Positions 12,521 through 25,022 of a stretch of 64,000 nt of DNA are shown piece after piece; within the stretch, counting starts at the first letter, position 1, and every line of letters begins with the position of its first letter. This DNA is from Nautilus pompilius. Its lineage: Eukaryota > Mollusca > Cephalopoda > Nautilida > Nautilidae. The notes beneath the pieces were generated by a model. The model did no database searches and was not told the origin of the DNA. It worked only from the letters and a program-made list of their open reading frames with translations. The translations under genes were made by a program, and so were the position numbers. The stretch covers positions 372,001 through 436,000 of the forward strand of contig JACATO010000930.1 in assembly GCA_018389105.1 (NCBI GenBank), read 5' to 3'.

Positions 12521-14583
12521 GTGCTTCTAGCGTATCCTGCTTTAAGCTAAAGTTCTCTCTAATTAACCTTGATGTTTTGTTTATCCTTTTAACATTTTCA
12601 TTTGGAATGGATACATGCCTAACCTCTTTTATAAAATTTGAACTTGAAAACTGTTAAATAATCATTCTCATACTCCCCCTCTACATAAGTTCTTTGTTAA
12701 AAATTACATTAATGGCCACGGGGCCAGTGTCATATGCTACTTACCTTTGCTTTTTTAAAAATTTAAGATCTCACCAATCTATGTATCTGATCAGTTAAAC
12801 ATCGAGATGTTTTTTACATATAGAGGAATTTGTTAGAGTATTTTACTGTTCACTTTAAACTCTTCTTATAAGTATTGTTTGCTTATTTGTTTCCTCTGGG
12901 TTTTTTGTATTGCATTAACCATGTTTTTTGTTTTTTCTAAATACCTAGACTTGTTTTAAATGGCTGGCCACCTTTTCTCTTTATTGCCAAAGTAGTTTGA
13001 ATTGTTCTGTCTTCGATCTTAAAACCCCACTTTTAAGGAATTCTCCTACCTCTGGCTTGTAAAGTTCAAGAAGTTTATTATTGGTTGTTGTTTGATTTCC
13101 TTTAATTATCATCCACTCTGCTATCCATATCAAATCTGTGTTATGTTGACCTAGTTATTGATTTTCAATGTTAAGCAAGAAGCTCTTATGTAAAACTAGT
13201 CATAAGATCTTTTAGCCACACTGACAACTAACAATTTGAATTCTACACAATGACAGTCTTAGACATAGGATATCAGACAAAGTATTCAGTTAACTGCTCC
13301 TTATGTTCCATAATAGTTTCTCTTGCTGCTGAGTTTCCATGAGGCGGAGATAACAGCATCATGGAATAATTGTTTTGATAAACTGGTCAGATGCTGGTAA
13401 AACATCAGTTACTTCCAAAATGTTCAAGGAAAGAGTATATCATTATTGTCTTCCTTGATAGCTCTACAGCTTTACAAGCTGTAAATGGCTTTCTTGTCAT
13501 CATAGAAATGTTTGCTCATTCATCTAAGTCTCATTTGTTCACTATTCAGGAAATAACATGATTAAGCAACTAAGGTTTTCTTGATTTATATATCCTAGTT
13601 CCTTTTAAAAAACAGTAGAAAATTTTCAAACTGATGTACAAATGGTAGTCAAAATTAATGGATTGAGTGTTCATTGTTTAATAAAACCACTCAAGCCTCG
13701 TTTTTATTTTTTAAAAAGGATTTTTATGCTAAACATCTTTAATATTAGAGATGCAACTTTAGAGTGAAAAAGCAGTAAACTTCTATAAATGTGCACTTTA
13801 CAGTATCATTTTTACTTGAATAAACTAGTGACAAAGAAAAGAAAACTTAAATCAGAGAGAAATCAAATGAGCTCAAGCTTTTAATTAGTCATGGTATAAT
13901 TAGTTACAGTTAAACGATCAAACAAACTCAAATCAGAATTATTTTAGACGACACAATAATTTTGGCTACCATTGTAAACTTCCAAATAAACTCTTTTCTT
14001 GCACCCCCCCTCATTAAAGTAAAAACATTCAGAGGGTCGTACAGTGCACCTGTGCACTCTGAAAAAAAAACAAAAAAAAAAAACATTTTTAACTGTCATC
14101 TTTTTTGAAGCTATGGACAAGAGATTCAGTTCAGGAACTCACTTTATATAACAGAAAAATAAATGAAAAATCTTTTGATACAAAGTTTTATGTTTTGTTT
14201 TGTACTGGGATGTACGGTAATGTTGTGTGCAGCGATTTGAGTTCATTTTTCTGTTTATATTACTAAATCAATAAAGGAATTTGTGTTAAGCAACTGGATT
14301 TATGTTAGAAGCTCAACAGACAATGTAATCTTGGAAGTGGTATGGATGGGTAATATGTGCAGGTGTGTGTGTACACACTCAAACATAAGTCTAATGGTGA
14401 TGCAGTTCTATAGGCAGTTTTTGCTTTGTGATGTCAACTAAATGTCTTTTGACTAATGTCATTGCAGGTGTCACTTATGTAATTTAGACCTTTGTAACAA
14501 GTTAAATAAAGCTATGTTATGTAATTTATATCCTTCATTACAACCCATATGAATTTATTTAATTTCTTTCTCTTCGGATTCAG
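12521..14583. other. No recognisable gene; upstream intronic DNA
   Basis: AT-rich DNA with A runs near 14060-14085. It leads into the candidate exon at 14584. I see no transposon remains here. Confidence 0.5.
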
Positions 14584-14647
14584 GTCAACAGCATGACTTC
14601 AGAGATGCAAGAGGAGATGATTCCCAAAGCACAGAATCTGGTGGAAG
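14584..14647 (+). CDS. Candidate internal host exon, unidentified
   Basis: A pyrimidine-rich stretch ending in CTTTCTCTTCGGATTCAG precedes a 64-nt segment followed by GGAAG|GTTAGTATAAG, so acceptor and donor are both plausible. Composition is more balanced than in the flanks. Two frames are open through the segment. One, starting two bases in, reads QQHDFRDARGDDSQSTESGG, an acidic/Ser-rich low-complexity peptide as found in linkers of regulatory proteins, and leaves AG for the next exon. The other, from the first base, reads VNSMTSEMQEEMIPKAQ. I recognise neither. The donor has T at the third position, which is suboptimal. This is the best internal-exon candidate in the window. Confidence 0.42.
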
Positions 14648-14955
14648 GTTAGTATAAGCTACTTAATGTTCATTCATTTGATTAGTCTTTTTTTTTTTTT
14701 TCTGCTGATACTGTACCTTAACACAACAGAAAAAAACCCCGAAAACCTAAGAAATTATAGTGTGATTTGGTACAAACAACAAAGATTTTGTTGGGGTATT
14801 TTATATCATTAGCTAATACAATTGGGTAAGGAAAGAATTTAGAGAACACTGAAATCCACGTACTTTTAACGGTGTTTAACTACTAATACTAATGATTGAT
14901 TTTAGTGCTAAAATGATTAATGATACATTATCAGATAATATATTAAAAATATTTA
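14648..14955. other. Intronic flank, nothing recognised
   Basis: AT-rich sequence with a T run near 14686-14700, between the candidate exon and the Tigger element. I see no feature. Confidence 0.55.
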
Positions 14956-16943
14956 CAGTAGAGCACTGATTGTCTGGACTAATTTGGACTGACTGAAGGT
15001 GGTCCAGATAATTGGACATTATTAAAAAAATCATATGTTGCAATACCATAATGTAGGTATGTATCTTGTACATGTTATTAATACAGTTAATACAAATAGA
15101 AATCATTTAAGGCATAAATAATAAATAATTCTATTTACTTTTGTAATGTACACAAAAACAAGAACCGGGTGATTGATAGATAGCTGCTTTAAGGAAGAAT
15201 TCCTTTTTTCGGCAGCTAAATCACGCAATCTTTTCAAACACAGCAGCCGAACAGCCACGCCTTTTCTGTCTGTCCAACCATATCATAGCAGTGTCCAGAC
15301 CTTTGAAAGCCTTGGTATATTACAGCTCCTTATAATCTTTATCATCATCATTCTTATTTTGAGCTGCTGCTGCTTGTATAACTTCTACAACCTTCTTGAA
15401 TGTTGAAAATTGATAGCCAGGGTCATTAGCATCACATCTCATCCATTCTCTGACATATATAAATCATAATCCAAGCATCCAGGGATTTCTTATAGTGCTA
15501 CTGCTATGTCATTGCCAAATTTTTCTTTGCCCTTGACCTCTTCTTTAGATGCAATTTTTTTAAAAAAAAAAACTTATTCCATGCCTTCTGGAGTGTAATA
15601 TGTTTTTTTTTTTTTAAGGAATTCCAAGAATCAGCTCAAGATTTTTTAAAAACTCTATAATGCGACATAACCAATAAAAGTCTTTGAAGGAGTTGTTTCT
15701 TACATAGACATTTAAGTGTTCCAGTTACCCCCCCAATCCATTGGATGTATTACAAAAGTCATGTTTGGTGGGAGAAATGTAACCTTAAACATGCAGTCAT
15801 CTTGTTTCAGAAGTTCAGCTGATGGATGAGACGTGCATTGTCTAGAAGCAAAACGGTTTTGATTTTTCCAACCAACTTTCTTTTGGTATTTCTTATCCTC
15901 AGGAATGAAGGTTTTGCATACAATTCCAGAAACACTTGAGTGTTTATCCACACTTTTTCTGATTGTTATAATTAACAGGTAAAGTTTTCACATTCTTGAA
16001 TGTCAGGTTTTTCTGATTTCTTGTGAGTGTCAAAGGCAGCTTGTGATTTTTCACTGGCATTAAGACGACAAAATTGCCACTCTATAGACATTTTGTAATC
16101 AGGTGCACTTGGCTCTCTTTGTGATGCCAGTGATTTGTTTTGGAGAGTTTTCCAGTTAATCTTGGTTTCATATATATTATAGATGAAGTCTGTATCATAC
16201 ATTTCTTTGTAGTTTAACATTCCTAGTTTTCTTTTTACAAAATTATCAGCCTCTGAAAAGTCAGATGAAAGCTTTTCACCATGAATTTCCAGTACATGTA
16301 TTTCATGCCATAACTTAAAAATTTCTTAGCCATCGAGAGCCAGACTTACATTCTGGATTTGCACCAAGTTTTTTGTTAAAAATTACAGTTTCTTAACAAA
16401 GGACAGGATTTGAGATGGGATGACAAAATGACTGCTTTTGTAAAATTCTCATCTTTTTCATTCCTTTTGGTGCTGAATTTCTATCCTCCTCCTCCAAAAA
16501 CAGAAAGAAAATTAAGAATTGAGTCACTATTTTTTTGTTTGATGTTGAAGTTCCAACACTACATTTCTCTGCTAAGTTTTCTTTAACTTTTTCACAATGT
16601 CCGCCTTGCCAGTCTACAAAAGAACTGCTCTTCTGCATTTGGTAGTCATTTTCACCACAAAAAAAAAGCAACTTAGATTTTAAAAAAAAATAAAATAAAC
16701 ACATGACTTTAATTTTTAAGGAATCACAGAGTACTGCCCTACTCAGTAAGAGTAACGTTGTTTCTTATAAAGGTTAAGGTGTAAGAGGCCATGCTGTACC
16801 ATTTATTACAAAGTGATCGAACATGTTTAAAAGCATGTTTATCATTTGTGTTGTGAGAAAAATTTTTTTCTACATAGATAAACTGTTTAATTGTCAAAAT
16901 TCGATCTGGATACTTGGATATTCAGATAATTGGTGCTCTACTG
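14956..16943 (-). mobile_element. Tigger-type (jerky-like) DNA transposon, near full length
   Basis: The ends are inverted copies of a pogo/Tigger terminus: the left begins CAGTAGAGCACTGATTGTCT and the right, read inward, begins CAGTAGAGCACCAATTATCT. Both are flanked by the dinucleotide TA (14954-14955, 16944-16945), the target site of Tc1/mariner/pogo elements. The 1988-bp length is near that of complete Tigger elements, and the minus strand carries most of a jerky-like transposase in several frames. About one in six positions differs between the first 24 bases of the two ends, so it is an old insertion. Confidence 0.83.
15712..16704 (-). pseudogene. Jerky-like Tigger transposase, broken by frameshifts and stops
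   Basis: Read on the minus strand, the pieces occur in family order. A frame ending at 16393 closes with HPISNPVLC, followed in another frame by NKKLGANPECKSGSRWLRNF, as in the CENP-B-type DNA-binding region. The frame 16220-15972 holds DFIYNIDETKINWKTL, with the first catalytic Asp in the DET motif, then KSLASQREPSAPDYK. Near 15840 a frame reads VLLLDNA, the second catalytic Asp, and the frame 15951-15712 holds TSHPSAELLKQDDCMFKV and FLPPNM....HPMD, the third Asp. At least four frame changes and several stops make it nonfunctional. All three catalytic Asp codons can still be found, but in different frames. Confidence 0.82.
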
Positions 16944-18680
16944 TAGTTGACTAATGTTGCAATGACTACTGTACATCACACCATCTTACACAACTATGAT
17001 GCACAATCGAGTGCTGTGTGGCACACCATCTTGCAAAGCTATGATATTTGTAAAATATTGCTATCTACTTGGCTTGAGAGTTTTGCTGTTGTCCATGCAT
17101 ATTTTCAAAAATATTGATTATTTAAATTTACTGAAATTCCCTTTGTGATTAATATTATAGGGGATCACAAAAATCTTTTAGTTAGGGAGCAGATTAAATC
17201 TCTCTAATAAGCATGTGTCAATGATGCCTTAATCATCCCCCAAAAGGTAATTTTTTTATTTTTAGATGCACATTTTCAGTACCAAGTTTTTATGTCACTT
17301 TAACTAGAATGCTGTCCAGTATCAATTGTAGGTACAAAATAAGGGGACAGATAAATGAGAAATATAGATTTCAAAATTACAATTTTATCAAGACTAAGTG
17401 TGCATGAAAAGTCTACACAGGAATGAGACTTGTCCCCTTCTTTCTAAAAATTTGCTTCTGATTATTTCAATGGGATCTTGTTTTAATTATCCTGTGCAAA
17501 AATGTGATTTATCCTAAGTTTGTCTGCCATCTCCTTTCTGACCACTTTAGTAATATTGCCATAATGATTACAGGTGGAGGGAGCAAATGAAAACATTGCT
17601 GTGTTCTTTAGAAAAGGGCATTGCTTCTTTTACTAAGACTGAGCCATTTCTGAAAAAACCACACACAAAAAAATATATTTAATTTTTAACAAATCAAAAT
17701 CTGTTTTATCTTTAAAAAATTAAAATTTTATTATTATATATTTTTTAATTCTATCTAGATATTTGACATTTGTTTGGTGATACCTTTCTTATTAGCTAAT
17801 GAACCTTTCCTGGGCTTTTTAGAGGAGTGAAGACATGAATAATTTTATCATAACCACAGGCTCATGATCTTGTGCAAGCCACCATTTCGCCACTGATTCA
17901 TCTGAATACATCATGAAAGTGCACATTGTGGTATAAACAGTTTACTGTTGGCTATAGTTCAACCCACTTGATTTTTGTTGAGATGATGAAAATATACAGT
18001 GAATACTTGTAAAAGATTAAAACTTTGTATGTATTCATTTTATTTTTTTGAAAATAACTCATTCTCTGCGACTTTGTTATGGATGTTGACTCCAGTGAGT
18101 TGAACAGTCGCATAACTTTGTTACTGGTTACATTAAAACAACAATTTCCAAAATCCAAACTGACTGATCTTTGGAAAATTCTTCCAGAAAATATGGCACC
18201 AAAATTGCATTGATTATCTTTAGCTTCAAACTACTACAGACAAAAGATAATGAGAAGGTTAGGTCCACTTAATCTAGCACTCAATAATTCAGAGATTTGC
18301 TTGAATGCCATTAAAACCTTCTAGCCTGTTTCACACCAGTCTGAGATTTTGTTCAACAATGGTATCATGGCTGTGCAAAAATAACCCATAAATCAAAAAT
18401 GCCACACAAAGAATGAGAAAAGCAATATTATTATGAATGGTTCTTTATCTCAGTAATATTTATGGTATATTATAAATTGAATTTGAAAAACTCCATCTTC
18501 ATATTTATTAAGAAAACATAAACAAATTTAATATCAATTGATTTCATCTTACCAATAAGAAATTTGTCATCATCCAGTATAACAATTGTCCTTATTCAAA
18601 GCAGGGGTTGATAAGAAATATTTATCCTTTTTCAAAGAATAACAAAATTCAGAAAACATTTCTGCTTCAAATGATGTATT
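16944..18680. other. No gene; one short direct duplication
   Basis: A pair of 24-nt direct copies beginning CACACCATCTT occurs near 16977 and 17024 (second halves ACACAACTATGAT and GCAAAGCTATGAT). The rest is AT-rich. The minus-strand frame 17952-18158 has no recognisable domain. Confidence 0.5.
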
Positions 18681-18926
18681 TAGAAAGTGGTCCATTGGTT
18701 AGACTAGACAATCATGGCTAAGGTCAGAGTTTGAATCCCAGCTAATACTCTCTTGGTTTGGCATGCCTCTCTGACTTAGTTTTTTTTCTCGCTCCTCCCA
18801 CAACTGAACAAAGGAGTTCTACTAGGAGATTACTGGAGATTAAATAAGTTTAGGCTGATAAAGTTCAAAATTCCAGCATGATTTCCATCAATGTCATTAA
18901 ATGGTAAATAGAAAAAAATAAAAATT
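18681..18926 (+). mobile_element. tRNA-derived SINE
   Basis: The head resembles a tRNA gene promoter: an A-box-like word TGGTCCATTGG at 18688-18698, then about 30 bases later a B-box-like GTTTGAATC at 18729-18737, one base off the GWTCRANNC consensus (a C-to-T change in a CpG). It does not fold as a complete tRNA past the B box; instead an unrelated body follows and the unit ends in an A-rich tail near 18900-18926. This is the layout of a tRNA-derived SINE. Its 5' edge is placed by comparison with tRNA length and may be off by a few bases. Confidence 0.6.
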
Positions 18927-20830
18927 TGTCTAAACTCATTTCTCTATCCTCTACACCACATATGAACATTCCATCTCTCTCACTCTCTCTCTCTCACATT
19001 TTCCCCTAACTGCCTCTCACAAACATCCTTCAGAACCAGTCTTGTTGTATAGATAAATTGTATCCAGACATGAAGCTGGTAGTAAAATGAAAGTAGACTA
19101 TTTGTTCAAAGTTACAGCAGAAATATGGGAGGTTGAATAACTTCATCACAACCAAAATAATGGCATGGCAACCCCAGTTTTCAATAGAATTATCAACCCT
19201 ATGAAAGTGAAATCCTCACTACTTGGCAGGTAACATAGACATAAATGAAGCCTCCCTGGGCATAGAAAACTAATAAAATGGTTTATGGAAAGTCAGATTT
19301 CATATGAAACACTGCAAGTAAATTTTCCAAATTTCTGTCAGACATTATAACAGTTTCTTCTTCGTGCACCTAAGTAAACTACTAATCATATATGTTGCTC
19401 TTTCTTTTAGATAACAGAATAGCTGCACTATTAGAAGAACTACAAAAGCCCATTACCTACTTTCATCCCATTATTCACCCACACCAATGAAGTAAATTTG
19501 TGTTTCTAAGTAGCATAAACCTGTTATATTTATCAGCAAGGCCATAATTTAATACCATAAATATTACTGAGAATGAGTAATAGACAGAGTGGTAGGTACA
19601 GAACTTAAAAAAAAAAAAAAAGAGTTCTACTTTGTTTTTTTTTTCAATTGTTTTCTTATCTATAAGATAAATGTAAAAATCGATAATTTTTCAGTCCTAA
19701 GAAAACAAGATGTAAACTAATTTATCAATCTATACTGATGAGGTCCTGACTTACTTAGTTAACCAATAAGATACAAAAACTGAATACTATTATTAATAAT
19801 TTAATTGCTGTTAACATTAGTAACAATTTATATTTCAGTGAAAGATAGAACTAAGGATTTCTCTCTCTTTGTAGGTCAGGCCAGAATGGTGAAATCTCTT
19901 TATGATTTCATACCATAGTTATTAGTTGTTGAGCTTTCTTGACTGTCTTAAAAAAAAGTTTCTTGGTATATCACATTGATTGGCATTATTAACAGCTTCT
20001 AAACCATCTTGACCTTAAGATTTTGTGCTGCTGGGTCAGTTTGTGTTGGAGCGCCTCTTGATCTTATGTCCAACCAACATTTTTCTTGGAAAATAGCTTC
20101 AGGGTGCCACAGATGGAGAATTACACTTTGTGTGTAGACTTAATTAGCTCTGTCAGGCTGAAATTTCAGGGAAAAAAATAATACAAGATAATCTGACACT
20201 TTGGGAAGGAACCAACAAGAAATATTTAGGATTATTTATAGAGATATCATCTGGTGCAAAAATAAAAAAAATTCTTTAATCTTAGGGATATGTGTTTGTT
20301 GGTTACTTTGAAGGATTTGGCATTTGTGTCAGTGTTAAGCAGGTGGAAAAGTTTGGCATGATATTTGGTGGCATGTTATGACACACTATTGGTCACCATT
20401 CTTTCAATGATTTTCTTAAGTTAAATAATGTCTGATTGGTATACATTATCACTGAACTTTCCACCGACAATGAATGATCTTGTGCAGTCAATCAACAAAT
20501 GTGTCAGCTGTGCAATCTTCAACTAGTAAATATCGGTTCTTCTGAAGGACATTTGTCAACAGCAGTGGATAGAAAATGTCAATGATGAGTTTGGTTTTTA
20601 GACAGATTCATCACTCTTAGCAATCAATACTGTTTTAAAGGTTTTCAAAAAATAGCAAAGAATTACGTTTTAATAATAAATGATCAATGGAAATGATTGT
20701 ATTAATTTTTAAAGAGAGTAAATATTAAATATCATAACCAGTCTGAAAATCATTTTAAAAAATTTTTTGTAAATAAGCTTTTATTGAATTAAATTTATTA
20801 AATCTTTTTTCTTTTTTCTAATACACCCAG
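18927..20830. other. No gene; CT microsatellite and A run
   Basis: A CT-rich tract lies near 18972-18996 and a 16-base A run near 19605-19620. The block around 20030-20160 is less AT-rich, but I recognise nothing in it. The sequence ends in a strong pyrimidine tract in front of the candidate exon at 20831. Confidence 0.5.
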
Positions 20831-20980
20831 AAATTTAATAAGATCAATATGGTAATGCCTTATGCTGCTTTTACCTCTCATCTCTATGACTCTCTGACAA
20901 GTAGCAGCCTCAGCATTGTGTACCTTAATGGAACACTTGTGCACAGCCAGGCTGAACTTCACTCTATTCCAGACCTGTAG
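20831..20980 (+). CDS. Possible coding exon ending in a stop, unidentified
   Basis: A long pyrimidine tract and ACACCCAG form a strong-looking acceptor. The next 147 bases are open in the first frame (begins KFNKINMVMPYAAF, includes SIVYLNGTLVHSQAELHSIP) and end in TAG at 20978-20980. Composition is more balanced than in the flanks. It could be a terminal exon, or an alternative donor (GTAGGT) could lie just before the stop. The peptide resembles nothing I know, and I see no AATAAA-type signal directly downstream. The acceptor is the main support. Confidence 0.25.
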   Translation, partial: KFNKINMVMPYAAFTSHLYDSLTSSSLSIVYLNGTLVHSQAELHSIPDL

Positions 20981-21791
20981 GTGAAGACTGAAAGTGCAAA
21001 TTATTTTGTTTCTTTTATCAGAGAAGAGCTTATAAACAGCAACTCCTAGTGAATTTTATCTTTAATTTACTTGCTTGAATATCTATTCAATCAGATCATT
21101 ATCACCAACAGCAGACAACCTTTGTTATATAAGGAGGACAGCTTTTATAGCAGATTAAGTCATCATAAAAATCTGTTGTTGGTGGTTTTTTCTTAGCGTA
21201 CTTTAAAATGAGGAGAAAATGTCTTAAGCAGAACATAAGATAAATAACTATAGATCATAAATGGACAAGAATAACACAATTACAGTCAGTAGTTTGTGTG
21301 ACTTTAATTAATACTTTTATTTGTCCATATACAGTGCTTTTTAAAAATTACTAAATCTGGTTTCATAGATGTTTCTGATATTCAGTTTATTACATATTTT
21401 GCGAAAATGCTACTGTTTAAAGGTAAATGCAAGGATTTCTTTAAAAGTTGTTTTGATGTGTATATTGTTCAAATTATTATAATTTGCATTTATTCAAATT
21501 CTCTTTTGACTATTTTTTGTCATACATATTGAATAAAAGGATTCTATTTCCATTATTTTGAAATAAATAACAATCACAACTAGAATCCATCTGCTTATTA
21601 ATATGTTGTTAGCAAAAGGCATCACAAGAAAAAGGTCCAGATTGTTATCCTCATCCACTTATTTACAGAACTAAAATATCTCAAACATTAAAGCAAATCT
21701 TGAAAAAAGGTTTTTGAACAACATCCATTTATCTATGCTTGTGTTTCTTTTAAAAAAAAAAACTGTTTTTACACATTTCCCAAATTATAAT
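20981..21791. other. No recognisable gene
   Basis: AT-rich DNA with no feature that I can support. Confidence 0.55.
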
Positions 21792-21793
21792 TA

Positions 21794-21874
21794 CTAGGGT
21801 CATTCAAATGAAAATCTGGCAAAATAGCATCGTCTTAATAGTATCCGGCCAGGTTTCATCTGAATGCGCCTTAG
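21794..21874. mobile_element. Tiny palindromic MITE, copy 1
   Basis: This 81-bp unit is an imperfect inverted repeat: the left end reads CTAGGGTCATTCAAATGAAA and the right end, read inward, CTAAGGCGCATTCAGATGAA; both continue into a CTGGC word. It is flanked by TA on both sides, as expected for a Tc1/mariner-mobilised MITE. A second unit with the same sequence organisation lies at 50850-50922. There is no coding capacity. The parent element is not in this window. Confidence 0.6.
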
Positions 21875-21876
21875 TA

Positions 21877-22827
21877 TAATACATATTCCACAGGTCACAA
21901 ATTAGTGAGAATTAGTCGATACATAAACAAAAACCTAAAGCTACAGAGAATCTTAGCTTTGTTTTAAAAATAATGAGAAAAGTATTACAGAAATTTGAAT
22001 TTATCAGTTCTCTAATTATCACACTCTTTCACCAGTGCTGAGAATGGAAACAGGGGGGCACAACTTTTTATCTTTTCTCTAAAAAAAGGTGTAATTCCAG
22101 AGATGTCTGTGAAATTAAAGAGAGCAGAAACCAAATATTACTATGAGTAATTGCTATTTTCTAAAATGAAGAAAATGAATTTTGCATGAAGACAAAATAA
22201 ATTAAATAAATTACACACAAACTGAATGAATAACTGAAGTTAATCAACTACTTAGAAAAAAATTAATAAGTAAACAGTATAGTGCAATGCTTTTAGTATC
22301 AGTTTATTTTTGGCAAGACTTGGACTTGCTATGAATATTGAATTTTTCTTCTAATGTTGCTTTGTGTTTTCACAATGTTGCTGAACTTGCTATATCTAAC
22401 TACACAGACAAGAACTTATTTGTAGCCTACTATAAACTGGTGAGCGTTGCTGTACACCAGTGGTAGTTACATACAGTGTGACCTGGAGTTGAGTGTAGGC
22501 TAGACTTAAATATAAACAGGTTCAAATACTTAATTTTCGGTAAATATATAACTGAATATTGAAAGTAAATTTTTGAACCTTTATTCATTAAAACTGAAAA
22601 AATAAGTTTTTTAAAAAATTAAAGACATTCAGAGTGGAATACAGTAAGACAAGGAAAGCATGGCTTGAATAATTCGTGTGTTATGGACTTATGATTATGG
22701 ATGATAGTCTGCAATACTTATGAAATCATGAGATAAAAAAGAAAACAAACAAAAAACCAAACATGGACTTTTAGATACAATGCTGGTCAAGATAGGATAA
22801 TTAAACTATCCATAACTATTTACAATA
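21877..22827. other. No recognisable gene
   Basis: AT-rich sequence; no frame, RNA gene or transposon end seen. Confidence 0.5.
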
Positions 22828-23595
22828 CCGTAGATCTCAGTGAAGAAGGTGACCCCGAGTATAAGCCAACACCTACTTTCCAGTAAAATATGTGGTTTTT
22901 GGTATATTACTGGTGTATAAGCCAACCCTGTACTTAAAGGGTAAAATCACAACGTATTTTCCTCTGATAATAAACATAGTGGGTCCTATTTGTTTCTAAG
23001 AAAGAGTCTCATGATAGCCAACATGGCCGAGAAATGAAAAACCATCTAGAATGGCTGCGCATATTTATCTGTGCAATTATGTCTTTTTGTGTTCTCACTA
23101 TCTTAGAGAGCTCTAACATGCTTACTACGTGTGTTTACATGCATCATATTTGTGGAATTTCCTAGAATCAGAGCCTAATTCATCATGACATTATGGATTT
23201 TATGTTCAGGTCATGCATTTCACGTGTATTAAAGTATGCAGACCAGATAACACCTGGTGAGTAAGTGTCAGATGCCTTTGTTATTCAAGCAATCAGCAGG
23301 TAATTAATACTCATATAGTGTTCATTGTAGTCATAGTCGTGGCTTACATTTTTGATAAGCTGCATTCCAAGTGTACAGTTGTGTATACATGGTATAGTTT
23401 TTAGTCACTGATGGGATACCATTACAAGAATACTAAAATATACCTCGCCCATTTGACACTAATTCAGGTACTGAAACATACTCACAAGTGTAATTAACCA
23501 ATGAAAATGCAAATTGTTTCTCATGTAAATTAATATCAGCCTTGTCTCAGATAAAAACCCAATTCCATCCCTAACTCAACAATCACAATGTGTAA

Positions 23596-24778
23596 ACCAT
23601 GAGCAAAACAAATTAAATATGCCATTTTCTTTAAGCTGAAAATAGTGGAGTCTGCAATTAAATTTAATGACATTGTTGCCACAAGAGAATTCTGTATTAA
23701 CAAAAAGCAAGTCTTGGAATGGAGAAAAGCAAAAAAATACTGAAACAGATGCCAAAAAATAATTTTTCCAACCAGAGGAATTCATTCAAGTGGCCAGAGT
23801 TGGAAACTTCCATGTCAACATGGGAGGAAATCAGTGAGCATCCGGCTACATTGTGACCAGGCACACGATCCAGTTACAAGGGTTGAAGTTAATCGAGAAA
23901 CATCAGGAACACAGTCCACAGTTCAGAGTGTCCCAAAGTTGGCATTCTAGATTTTTGAGACAGAAGACCAAGAAATCTCAGAAACTCCCCAGTGACCTGG
24001 AGAATAAGATGGTAGCCCTCTAAGCCTACATAATCAAGCAACAGCAGCTGTTGCTTGATTGAGTATGACCTGTCACACATTGGCAACATGTACAAAACTC
24101 CCATGTTTTTTTATATCGTTGGCAGCCTGTCTGTGAATTTGAAGGCGCATAAGACAGTACTGGTGAAAACAACTGGCTATGGGAAAGAACATTTTACAGT
24201 AGTGCTGTGTGTGTGACTGATAAGACCAAAGCCACTGGTGATATTCAAGAGGAAGGCATTCCCCAAGAAAGAGAAGTTTCCTTTCGGTATCATAATGCAT
24301 GCTCAAGAGAAAGGCTGGATGAATGAAGCTGGCTGCATATAGTGGGTAGCAAAAGTGTGGAGCTGATGCTCTGGGAGTCCACTGAAAGAAAAATCTCTAC
24401 TGGTATGGTACATTTATATCACATCTTGTTGCCGATGCTAAAGCTTCTCTGAAGAAAAAGGGTACCCATATTCTTGTCATTTCTGGTGGTTTAACCTTTA
24501 TTCTACAACTGTTGGATGTGAGCCTTCACAAGTGTCATTCAGAGACTTGATGTGTCATCACTGGAATGAGTGGATGGTTTCTGGAGGATTCTTGGGCTGA
24601 AATAAAGTCTTTCAAAAAGTGTAGTATAACCAATACCATGGATGGTACCAAGGATGATGTATTATAGCAAAATATAGACAATGATGCAGCTGACCATATG
24701 TGCTGAGATACAGATGCTGATATGGTCACTAATGTGTTCAGTGATTCAGATGATGGGGTAGAGTTTGATGGATTTTAA
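23596..24778 (+). pseudogene. Pogo transposase with Brinker/CENP-B-like DNA-binding region, decayed
   Basis: The N-terminal helix-turn-helix is clear: FFKLKIVESAIKFN, then ATREFCINKKQVLEWRKAKK (about 23620-23735). After a frame change, LKQMPKNN...KWPELE follows, then RVSQSWHSRFLRQKTKKSQK and LPSDLENKM near 23930-24015. The catalytic part gives IGNMYKTPMFFY, KTVLVKTTGYGKEHFTVVLC, PLVIFKRKAFPKKEKFPFGI, AQEKGWMNEAG, SLLVWYIY, and VISGGLTFILQLLDV. Compared with the family, the first catalytic Asp-Glu is now Tyr-Lys and the second Asp appears as Tyr; only the Asp of LQLLDV remains. An acidic tail ends SDSDDGVEFDGF and stop. Multiple stops and frame changes make it dead. Confidence 0.78.
24032..24060. 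repeat. Perfect 13-bp hairpin inside the pogo relic
   Basis: AATCAAGCAACAG is followed by the 3-base loop CAG and the exact reverse complement CTGTTGCTTGATT. It lies in the linker region of the pogo pseudogene and replaces the residues expected there, so it probably arose after insertion. Confidence 0.75.
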
Positions 24779-25022
24779 ATAAACAAACATTTTTGTGTAA
24801 AACTTCAAAGATTATTGAACTGTATGCAAATGTCTTCAAGTCAAGGTTGATTGTTCATTTGATATTGCTCTGCCTTGGGTAAGTTTCCTGCTCATTCCAT
24901 GTAGGTCTATGTGATTTAGTATTTTAAAGAATGCATTTAGGCCCTATTTGTTATAAAAATCTTGGTACATAAACCTGTTTTGTTAAAAGTCTGGGGAAAG
25001 AAAATTATTTGTTTTGTTTGTG

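Larger units (their letters stand above)
22828..24778 (+). mobile_element. Pogo-type DNA transposon, right end not found
   Basis: The left part begins after TA with CCGTAGATCTC and contains CCCCGAGTATAAGCCAAC, repeated in variant form about 60 bases later as GTGTATAAGCCAACCC. I recall such GTATAAGCC words from ends of pogo elements in animals, but this needs a database check. A pogo transposase relic follows in the same orientation from 23596 to a stop at 24776-24778. I could not find the complementary right end within the next kilobase, so the element is truncated or its right end has decayed. The end given here is the end of the coding relic. Confidence 0.6.

Noticed and set aside
18681-18760. 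A possible tRNA gene, from A-box and B-box-like words.
   Set aside because: No acceptor stem closes the head, the B box is mutated, and an unrelated body with an A-rich tail follows. A tRNA-derived SINE explains it better.
23576-24306. Several minus-strand frames (23576-23785, 23889-24104, 24073-24306).
   Set aside because: They are the opposite strand of the pogo pseudogene, whose plus-strand motifs are clear.
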